Of a stretch of DNA of 64,000 nt, positions 46,301-58,300 are shown one piece after another. Each line of letters opens with the position of its first letter. The stretch's first letter is position 1. The translations under genes and the position numbers were made by a program. Source of the stretch: Hyposmocoma kahamanoa (taxonomy: Eukaryota; Arthropoda; Insecta; Lepidoptera; Cosmopterigidae). The notes under the pieces were generated by a model. The model ran no database searches and was not told where the DNA came from. It worked only from the letters and a program-made list of their open reading frames with translations. The stretch is taken from assembly GCF_003589595.1 (NCBI RefSeq), contig NW_020654422.1:16673951-16737950 (forward strand). The letters run 5' to 3'.

Positions 46301-49300
46301 TGAATTCCTTCTTTTTAACAACCTTCAACTGGTTACGGAAGTTGAATTCGGCAGCCTTCTTCTGGAGCTTTGCGAATTTGTTCTCGTATTTGGACACCTT
46401 CTTCAGTGTGGGTTTGACGCTGAAAATAATAAATAAAGATAAATAAACGTACCATTCCACTGATGCCGTATTGTCGGTTTTGAGTTCCGGATGATATTTA
46501 ACTATTCTAAATTTTGCCATTCACGAAGTTTGAAACTACAGTGAAACAAAAACTTTATATTAAAGATTATTGTACAGCTCTGCGGTAGTGACGTTTACTT
46601 TTTGTAGGTTATTTCGTGCTTATGATATTTAAAATAAATATTGTAAATGATAAATGTATGCAAAATGTTTAGAGGCATTTATAAGGAGCAACCCCTGGCA
46701 TTTCTTGTTCATTATTTCAGGCGAATCTGCACTACGAATAGACTTTAATCAATATGATAATTTGAAGTGTAATTTGCTTACTTATGAAACAAAATTTATT
46801 ATTTGACTTTGGCTTTGGGTGGAAGAGTGATATTAAGGGTGGTAAGGGTGCCGTAAAGGTGGATCGTCACAAAAGCTGATGACACATTTCGACCAGTTAC
46901 ATATTGCAATATCGAAGAACTGATTTCTTTATTTGGCAAACAGAAACATTTATCAAAGTTAACACTTACGGCGCTATTTCACGGAACAAAATAACTGGCA
47001 AATCTTTATACGTTTATAGTGCCCTAACGCCTCTACAAACTAATCGGAACTTAGATATTGAAGTAAATAAATATACAATACAATAAATTACTATATTTAG
47101 CATTCTTTTTAAAGACGAATGGTCGTTCAAACAGTACGTTCAAATAAATTATTAGTTTTTAATTGATATTTTCCTTTATTTAATGCTTATTCAAACCGCC
47201 TTCGTATTGTAACGATTATCATGCTGATCTGTCACGCAAGGGTTTGATTCAAGCAGGTCGATTAAGAACCTTACGATAACTCAGTTGTCGACCGATTCGA
47301 TTAGATATCGTACGATTTCTTTTAATTTTTATTCACAACACCCGAATCGAACGTCAAAGTGTCGGATCCGAAACCGAACCGAAATGACGTCACACTCGTA
47401 CGATTACCCGTACTTTTCGACCGGCAAAGGCTACAAACGTTATTCAGAACTCGAATGAAAGTTACCGAACGTCCTATTGTTTACAAAGCAAGAATGTAAT
47501 ATGAAAATCTTTCATTATTTTAAATAAAATCTGGATTTTGTCAATTTTATTAATAATATTTTAAAGCGAGACTAATGCATTCCCATATTTTAGGCCTTTT
47601 GCGCCTGATGGTAAGCTACACGCCTGTCCATAACAGTTGCAGTGCCACTCAGAGCTTTAAATCGCAAATATCTGAGGGGCACTGCCACTGCGCTCGACAC
47701 CCTGAGATATATGTTAATGGGTTTTCTGAGTGAATCTTTAAAGAAATAATTAAAATACCTTTCATTTTAATTTATTTTTCTAGCGACAATTTCCTTTTTA
47801 ATCATACTTAAATTTCGAATTTTCTACAATGAGAATTCCCCTTCTAATTGCGGCAGTGAAACAAAGGCAGTGAAGTACGTAGGGGAGCATCCTTGGTGGC
47901 GGTGTAGCATCATTGCACTACACCACCGCGTAATTGTATTCACCGGCACAACCTGCGAGCTGAAAACGTGCCTAAAAATGTGCCGTCTACTTTCAAGAGA
48001 AATTCCGGCTTCAGTTTTATGTCCTATGTGAAATTTAAGTACATTTTAACTATACTGAACTTTCAAAGAGTCAAAGTCCAAGTCAAATCAATTCGCAAGG
48101 TCTGCTGACTCGATCTGTAGCTCAGTTAAGTTAGACTCTGGTTCGAGTCCACTCCAGTCCAACCAGAAGAAATTTTTCTTCATGTTGGATCTTTGTGTTT
48201 ATATTTATAACAACTAGTGGAATAATTCCTCAAAAATAAATTAATATCATGATAGTAAAACATCATAATATTTATAACAATCAATAAGTATACATATAGC
48301 AGCAGTAGAGCTCCTTGTAAAAGAGTTCGTCCAGGGAAGTACTGCCACCTTACCTATTTCCGCCAAGCAGCAATGTCAGCATTACTGTGTTCCGGTTTTG
48401 AAGGGTACCTCTAAGCTTTGGTTGATTGCTTCTTTTTTCAATAAAACTGGTCACGTGGCTACTGTTGCTTTGGAGAATCGTTGTACCATGAATAGTACAC
48501 GACCATTTGTTTACTGGAAGTTATTGACAAACTTCGTAAAAATAACTGTAAACGCCGTATCATCTTGCACCACGATAATGCCAGTTCTCACACGGCCAGA
48601 CAGACAAATGAATTTTTAAATGAGCCTTACGAGCCATCCCGCGTACAGTCCCGACCTTGTGACTTTTATTTATTTCCAAAAATTAAGAAACAAACAATTT
48701 TCATCACCAGAAGAGGCTATCGAAGAGTATGAAAAATATGTTTCAGAGATTGTCACGGAGGAGTGGCATAAATGTTTTCAAAATTGGTTCATTCGTATGA
48801 AAAGTGCATTAACGCTAACGGAGAATATTTCGATAACAATAAATTCATTTCTGACCATTTATAGTATTTTTTTCTTATTCATTCCGGAAACTTATAGTGC
48901 GCCCCACGTATTTGTCATGTGTAACAATCGCGAAAGCGTAAATACTTGGTTTATGTAGGTTTATTGAGATGTTATTTCGTCAGATATTCTGAGCAAGTAT
49001 AGTTATTTACTACTTTACCAAACGGTATGTTGTTATTATTGTACATTGTACCGAACTTTATAATTAAAACTTTTGTCAATTGTTACTTCAGTAACTAATA
49101 ACAATAGCATGCCAGACCACCACACCAATTACGAGGTCTCAAATTACTGTACCAATAAGTACTAAAGCAACGAAGTCATGGGCAGTAATCAGAACTCCCA
49201 AACCAGAAGTAATTTAGAAAAGTTCGTTTCTCAAATTAGATCAACGGGGTCCAATCCGGAACCTTCTCATCTAGCGCCCGTGGTGCTTATTGAAATAACC

Positions 49301-52300
49301 AATGCTTTTTTTATAAGAGACGGGACGAACAAGTCGTGCGCCTGGTAGTAAGCGACACGCCTATCCATAGCAGTTGCAGTGCCAGTCAGAGCTTTAAATC
49401 GCAAAGAGAGTAGTGAGAGAAAAGTTGACAAGTCCCATATGAATGTATTTCACCAGCACCCTTACCAAACTGGAACACGGTAACGCTCACATGCTGCTTG
49501 GTGGCAGAAATAGGTAAGGTGGCATTATTTCCCTGGACTAACTCTTTCACAAGGAGCTCTACTGCTACTAAATGATATTCGTACATACCTTCTATTTAGC
49601 GGTTTAGTCTTTGTAACCATAATTTTTTTTTTATATATTTACTTGTACTTAGTTGAAGGTCAAATTGTTTATAGCTATTTTTACGCCATATACGAATAAT
49701 TTAATGTAATTTCGTTTTCGTTTTTTTATATTGCAATAATTATTTGCATGTAACCTCTCTGAACTGGATTAAACTGAATGTAGTAAATTGCAATGGCGTA
49801 ACAAGGTTCATGTACTTTCACTGTGATATTTTTACGATCAATTTAGCACAAATTGTACATGTTACCAGTAATAAATAAGTAAACGCTGGGCTGCTGATAT
49901 CGTTCAACGGATATTTTATTTCATTCATAATCATATTTTACAATTATCAACAAAAACAGGTGAATGTTAGTATTTTCTATCCAATATTATCTACACGCTA
50001 CCAAAATATTGATTGCTCCATTCTATATGAAAGCCTTAAATAACCCATAAGCCGTAAACAACCCAATTTTTCACGAGAACGTATTTCATATGACAGACGG
50101 GACTTGTGGTAACATTATGCCGGTCACATACGGCAAATTTGATCCCGCGCGCCGTAAATCTTAGCCGTGGCTTCGCTATGAACTGTCACGTACCTATACA
50201 ACCACTTTTCCTTTGCACATGGTTGAAATATGAACTAACTAGGAATTTTATGCCCGAACACCCCCGCGGGCCGCAACCTTACCCGCCGTCCACAGAAGTG
50301 TCGCTATTTACATGAAAGGATAAAGTTGTTGGACTAAAATGCTAGGATCTTGAGACCCATAGTGCGTTTTCACTAAATTACTTGTTTGTTACGATAAATT
50401 TATGGGACTTTTTCTTGTTTGTTTATTGTTTAAGTTTTCGGTTATTTGATCGTCGAACAATGGTGTAATTTTTTTTTATATATAAAAAATAAGTGCGCAT
50501 TTAACCTCCATCTCACCTGATGGAAAGTGACGATGGGATCGGCGATGTCGCATGCACACGTAAATAACACCTATTCACTCTCGCCTTCAAAAGATCCAAG
50601 TTATAGCGTTCGGGAAACAAGTTCGCAGGCAGGGAATTACACTCCCTAGCCGCTCGCCGTATAAATGTGGAAGCGAAACGCTTTGTGCGAATCCTGGGAA
50701 TATCCACAACATGGGGGTGGAACCCCAGCCCACGTCTAGTTCCCCGATGATGGAAAGGAGAAGGCGGTGTCAAATTTTGCAATTCCATCCCAAAATCTCC
50801 GTGATATATCCTGTAGAATACCGATAAGCAGGCAACTCTATGGCGGTATTAAAAAAATCTTAAAAAGTCATTTAATGAAATAAACATTTATGACACTTAA
50901 AATTAATGGACTATATTAAACTTAATACTTTATATAAGTAGGTACTTACAATTTTCCTCTGAGATCATTGACTTGAGAGTTCAGGTCAGCGATCTGGCAA
51001 CATAAAATTATATTATAGTAAATGTCAAAGTTTACAAATAAACAATTAGAAAAGAATGGAAACAAAGTGAACTTGAAATAAAAGAAGACAGATAAAATAC
51101 CAAACTGAAATATAATGGGAAATGAAATAATTTGATGGAAAATTAAAAAATATAATTCATGAAGAGATACTGAGCGTAAGTTCTCAGAAATGTAAAAGTA
51201 TATTTACAGATTTTAAAACAAGTATCCGTAAATAGAAACAAATCGCACCCAAGGTGTAATAAGGCCACATCTGTAAAATGGTAACTTGTTAGGAAAAGGT
51301 TTAAAAATTTTATTCTACTAACGAAATTAGTCGATAACTTTTTATGCTTAAACGGAAAAGTTATAAAATTTAACATATTTTTATCACTTTAATGTGATAT
51401 AAGCACTTCTAACGTATGCCATTTGTAACGTATATCACATATGGCTTTAATTATACCAAGGATACGAAATATTCGTTCCACAAGTATTAACAACAAAATG
51501 TTACATTTTACAGATAAATGTTTGTTCTCAATAGGAAACAAAAATAAAATTAGAAATAAAACTTGTGAAACGTAGGTAATCTATTCCAAAAAAAAGTAGC
51601 AAGAACATGCAAATCCACAAAGAGAAACGTAAAACGAGAAAAGCTTGAACTCCAAAGATCTGTAAAGAAAGCACATATAGAAGCACTCGAAATGCACAAT
51701 GTTACGGAAAATTGTATATCACAGATTGAAATCGGCAAAGTAAACGGTGATAGAAAAGCACAGAATAAGATATAGGCGCATATTAGGCTATGTTATTTGC
51801 GAGATGAAGTTTAATTTTGTAGTATGTAAGTAAGTCTGATTCACGTAAAGGTCAGTCCCATATCCATGAATATCTTTAGCCTGTGCTCTTTACTCATACA
51901 TCTATTTGTACAATATTTCTATAACCTCTAACTACTACACCATGTGATAATCTCTAGCACGTGCATCACTTCTACTTATCGTGCCTCGTGGCGGTAGCTG
52001 GTCCCTTGCAGCTCCTGTGCCCTTAACACCGCACAATTTAAATCAAGTGCTGCATATATAATACATGTGCAAAACTTCATGAGCGCCACCAATATTATAC
52101 TTCTTCGACGCTGGGCTCAGCACCTAACGAAGAATGATGCTCGCAAACACACGCGACGTGGCTAGTCCAAGGTCGAAGTGGTAACATATTGACCGCTGCA
52201 TCGATATGCGAGTGAGTCTCCTGGGGAGCACGTAGATCTCCCTACATCAGCTCAATAAACATTCAGTGGAAGATTCGACGTCGGATAAGTGTGAATAGAG

Positions 52301-55300
52301 TGACGGTGCAAAATCGATCCAGACTTGCAATGTAGTAGTAGTAAGTATGTACTGTAGTGTCTTTGGACTCGCAAGTGAGCATAGCATACACCACTCCGTG
52401 TCCCGGATATGATGTAATCGTCCATCGTGAACGGGAGCCGTTCGGGCTCAACTCGTGGGAAAAGGATGGGCAACATCGACCAGAGCATGGCACTTTCAAT
52501 TTAACATTCTGTGTCTAACATACAGGTAGGTATTGCAAAAGGTTTATGGGGCATATCTCAGCAACCGAACACGCAAACATTTCGCGCGGAATGTAACGGC
52601 ACATACACGAAAAGTTGGAGATTTGGAACAAGAAGTTTCACTTACACTATGCACTTGCGTGTGCCAATGGAGGAACCAGTCCAGCGTTCCAATATAGTTT
52701 AACGGCATCTCTAATTGTTTTCATCAAAAAGAGAAAATTCAGTAAGGCCACTAAGCTCGCCACCACACATGAAGCGACACACTGGCGGATGCAGCGTCGG
52801 GGCTGGATATTAAGATATTAATATTTAAGTGCCATACTATATCAAGGATTCATTAATTGGGACTTGGAAGCGTTGTTGTTACTTATTAATTATATTATCA
52901 TGCACCAAGCAAAGCTGTAGCAGAATAAGCATATGACTGAAAATTATCGTGGATGATGACGAAAATGATGATGATGGTGATGAAGATGGTGGTAATGGAT
53001 TGTCTCATTCATACATCGTCGACTCCCAAATGGAGCTACAAAAAGACGATGATGTGAACCAGACAAGTGAAGGTTGACGAGAATCGAAAGATGACTGATG
53101 AAGTTAGACGAGCATGCGAAGATGCGGGGCTTTGTGCCCGCGCAAGTAGTGAGTGCAGTGTTACTGTTACGCCAATGGCGGTTACCGGTTACTTAGTTAG
53201 TGTATTAATGGTGTAAGCTCCATGTCGGATGACGCGCCGCCGGCGCCGGCGGAGATCGATTTTGCACCGCACGTCTCACCGCCCGACCACCTTAGTACCG
53301 CTCGCGGCACGCGTACACAACTCCTCTACATTGCATTGCAGCACTACCGATCCGGCCCCACCGTTATTTACAATTCAACAACAAACCACCGAAAAATTAC
53401 AAAGCGTTATCAATGTATCAACTCGACTGTCACACGCGTACGTTTGTTACAGAATCGATGATTGTGATATTCACAATGGTTATAAAGTATTGGTCAATAC
53501 CTCATAATCTCTTTTCTTGACTTCATGTTCCAAATCCCACTTCTGGCCCTCACACACATACATGCGGTCATAATACTCCTGTATTATTCTCTTGAGCATT
53601 GCTATAGAAAAAGGAAACACAGATTATTGAGCCAGCAGAATGAGCATGGGCATCGATGTGAGTGGCCTGCGCCTGCGTCTCTCGACGGGCGACGCGGACG
53701 TGTGCATGTGTGCGGTGAGCCGAATAACTATCATGTCATGTCGTAACAACTAAATCAGTATCAACTCATATCATGTGCATTCCCTATCCTAGTATGCAGT
53801 TTACCTCCATTTTCCTAATTTGGATCGCTCGTTCTAGCTCATATTTATCCCCCTCAAGGTTGTATATTCTGTGCCAGTACATTTGACATATCGTCTGCAG
53901 TTCCGCTAAAGAAAAACACAATCACATTTTAAGTATGTTATCATTTGGGCACACGGTGGCCTCCTCGCGGATCTATGTCGTAGTAGTGTAGGTACTATAG
54001 ACTGGGACCGCTTCACTGGGGGAATCAAAGCGTAAGCGAAGCTACATGATCAATTAAAGTGGGCGTCAATGGATATTCGCTGCGTCATAGACTATTGTTA
54101 TTGACTGAAAACTCGCTGATAATATCTACAGTAACAAACTATTGCAGTTCTGGAGTTGCTACAACGGGTCCTTGTTATTTAGCGCTATCCAAATATTTTT
54201 GTTATCCACACGGTTAAGGATGGGTATAATTTTATATTCAGCTCCGAAAATAAATAAATAAATAATGAGTCGACTGCGAAAACAAAACAGTATTTTAAAC
54301 TAGTCACATTATCGGCATGAGCTACTCAAACGAAGAGCGAAATGAATTTCGTTGTGCGCAAACCAAGTCAGACCTCCATCTGTCTGCGGGCTACTTCCAT
54401 CTCGTGATCGTACTTCTCCTCCTCTAGCTTGATAATACGCTGATGGTAACCGGTAATGATGCTCGTGAGAGCCGCTACAACATTAATTATGGTTACTCGC
54501 GTTCCGAACTGATTATGTGGCCATGTCGTAGACGTACACGCCCTAGCGGCCAGCGGCAGCAGCTGGTTAGTGTGAGTTTCAGAAAGAAATTTAATGTCGG
54601 AAAAAATAGAAGGTTGGTGAAGCTAAAGTTCGCACGTAAGAATACACATGGAGCTTAGAAGAAGAAACGCGTTAAAGAAGGCAAAGGGTCGGATAAGTAT
54701 CCCATGACCCTGCACACTAGATAGTGCTGTTGTTATACAGAAATATAGAACAACAACCACTTCGACACCACCACAAAGTTAAAGAAGAAGTTTTGTAAGT
54801 TCAATCCAAAAGGGAGCGGCTCTGTGGCAGCTGGTCTCACTACCTCCATATCTTTCCTTTTAACGATATATTCCAGATCGAACTTTTCATCTTCGAGATT
54901 ACCGATGCGGGCGTGGTAATCTCGGCAAACTTGTCTAACGGTATCTATAATATGACATACACAACAACATAAAAAAATGTGGTTTGAAATACGTCGTGAA
55001 TTGTAGTGTGTATAAATATTAAAGATAAGTAGTATTTCGTCATTAAATTGTCTTAAGAAAAATAGACTGGATGTGGCTAAGATAAGAGATTGTATTATAC
55101 ATACATGTAGAGAAAAAATGGGTGATTACCTTCGTTTGCATCGTCAATGTTCTTGGGTTTACCGCACCTCTCTTCAATGATGCGCCTCCTCTCGGCCGCT
55201 TTGCGTTCCTGCTCCTTCTTCAACTCCTCAGCGGCTTTCTTACGTAGCAGCAACTGTTAGGATTAGACAGCATTTAGTATCTGTTTTATCGATGCACACA

Positions 55301-58300
55301 ACATAGTACATCTTGGAGAGTGCACAGTGGACTCAGACGACATATAGACATAGTATATTACCGCTTATAATTCACTAGTGTAACAAAAGATATTGCAATG
55401 TGTTTGAAGCATTAGATAGACATTTCTCTTCTCAAAATCTCGATGTGGTTGAACTGGGCTTTTCTCTCATTAAGAAATTTTGTTTTATATTTCAATTATT
55501 ACAAGACTACTAATACACCGCTCTAAAACAGAGAAAAAGCAAACGGAGAATATACTTACCCTGAGCTTCTTCTTCCTCTCTGGTGTCATGAAACCCTTCT
55601 TCGCCTTTTTGGCCTTGGAGGCTTCTTCCATGCGCTTGCGCACCTCAGCGCGCTTGCGGTCGATCTCGGCCTGTTTGGCCTTCTTCGCCTGGACATAGTC
55701 AATTATATGGTAATTGTATGCCTACGTGCTTTAAGAAATTTTATGGTATTTAGTGTAAGTATAGATGGCTTTAAGATGACATTTAAACTTTGTAAAAGTA
55801 AGTGTAGTATATGGTTTGTAAGCTTGAACTAACATGACTATATCTAATTGTTAGAATGTAAAGCGCATCATAGAAGTAAGTTTAACCAAGGTTATTATAA
55901 ACCCAAATGATAACTAAATGCATGATTGTACATGTATAGGTACCATTATTTTTTGTTGTTTCTATAAAGAGGTAATTCTGATCGAATTAACTTTTTACGA
56001 CTTTGTCTTCTCCCATTACACATAGATACCTTTGTGTAATGGGACAAGCGTATAGAGGCATGAATTTGTATACTCGTGATAATAAACAACTTCAGCAAAA
56101 TAATTTTCAATTTGCAAAATTTGCTTTTCAATTGCAAAATATACTTTCCCATACAAAATATGCAGGGTGAAAAGAAATACAACGAACCTAAATTATATTA
56201 ATTTTTTTTATAAGTTGCCTGTTATTACGTTTGATGAAAGGCTGTAAACATAAAATGTAAAGTTAAATATGCTCGTTTAAGTTCTACAACTACTTGTAAA
56301 GTGTTAGTGTTGTTCTTCTTCGGTCTTCTACTTTACCTCCTCGAGACGCTTTTTCTGAAAGCAAACACAAAATAATATTAGAATTAAGTTTAAATAAAAA
56401 CTTAAAGTGTTAAATGTGATTACGAGGAACAAAATACATTGAATTTTTATTACACAATTCATTTTTTTTAAATAGTATATATAGTTTAATGCACATAGGA
56501 ACAAAATACAGTTGGTAACAAACTAGAAAGAGTTATATTGCTAAGTAGCAATTTCTTCCAGTTAACATTGGGGCGATAGGAGAAACTTAAAAAGTTTTGA
56601 CGACCTCTGTTGCCTACCGCTTAGCACTCTGGGCACGAGCTCTCGGGTTCGATTCCCGGAAGGACCAATTTGGAAATGGATTTTTGCCAAACAAGATATG
56701 GCCTAGGTGTTTTTAGGTATTGCCTCCAAAGTTAATTTCGTCTCGTATGTGTAGTACAGGGATTTCCTAGTTTCAAACCAGGTAATTCAAGTGGTTATTT
56801 AGCACATTATTGTTATTAAAGTAAAGAGAACAATAAAAATGTAAGGTACAAATCTAATGCATTTCAATAAAATATTGTAACTTTGAATAGACACAACCAT
56901 ACATAAATATAAACTACCACGGAAAAATTACGAGTAACTTTTAGAGGCAAGACTGGATAGCAATCTTCTGCAAAATCCACAATGAGCAAAAATACCAGAG
57001 GCTACAGAAACGACTGTAACAGAGGCTACAGGAAATTACCAAGGAGTTGGATGGGTCTACACATTGAACACATACACACATTGAACAACTTCCTACTAAC
57101 CTTAACAAGATCAGGATTCCAAGTTATTTTATTAATATCTTGAAAAATTTGCATAAAAGAATAATAGAATTAATTGTTTTATTACAAATGCTGTTTGAAA
57201 TTTAGGATTTTGGTGATTTAGAATAATGCTGTGCTGTGTATTAAAATAACATAGTAAGTGGTGTTACGTGCGTCCGTGCCTATTATTTTTGGATGTAACA
57301 ATACTCGTATTATTTAATAGTTATTTTTGATACAAGTGCGGAAAGTTAGTCATTATTCACGAGTGTCGAGGCTTCAAGACTTTTCAAGACTCGAGACAAG
57401 TGAAAATGACAAATCCGCACGTGCATCAAACGACGTTTTTTAATACATTTGCGAAAAAACTACATTGAAAGTAAAATAAAACAGTATTTAAAAAAAACTC
57501 ATTTTCTGCTAGTAAATTAAAATACTGAAATACAACCACTGCAACCATTATTTAAAAGTCTATGGAAATCTAGTTCTAACGTGCTGTTTTTGTTATTTTC
57601 TGTAATATCAGTCTGTAACCAGTTTTCTTATTATGAAGTCCTGGTACTTTTGTTTAAACTTCTTTAGGAACCCGTGCACGGTAGTGAGATACAATTTATC
57701 TGTAATACATAGAACAAATGTATACATAAAAATCTCGCCTGTCACCCATTCAGGGGTAGGCAGAGACTGTGGACCTCCACTCGATACGTTCATTATATAG
57801 TATTTGTAAATAAATATAAGTTTTAATGACGAATGACTTACGTCACAAAGCACATAAATATACAACTTCTTTAGTTCTGTGCTTAAGATTTGAAACAACA
57901 GTAAATTAAAAAAAAAATGGAAAAGTAAAAAGCACTAGTGCGAAAATTCCAACTTTCGGCACGATTTGTAGTACGAAAAATACCACGTTTTGAGCAACTG
58001 TATTAAAAATATATTTTTTAAATTTTACTTCACTTATTCCGAGTAAAATGTTATGTCCAAAAACCTGTTGATTTGGTGCATATTAATATTGTGCACTTAT
58101 GTTTAATTTAACAGTGAGTTAGTGTGTATAAAGTGTCACCCACGTGTTACCCTTATTAATTCAAGAATTATGTCCATTTTCTACCAAAACGGTTTGGAAC
58201 AGAGCTGTTTTTCGCCAATCAATAGTCATCGTCAACCTAGCATAGAAAAATAAGACAAGTAGGGCAAATCCTTGTGTGTAAATGCCTACACTTCGCTCGG

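Noticed and set aside
48110..48175. tRNA gene
   Set aside because: Box A and box B are too close, with no room for an anticodon arm.
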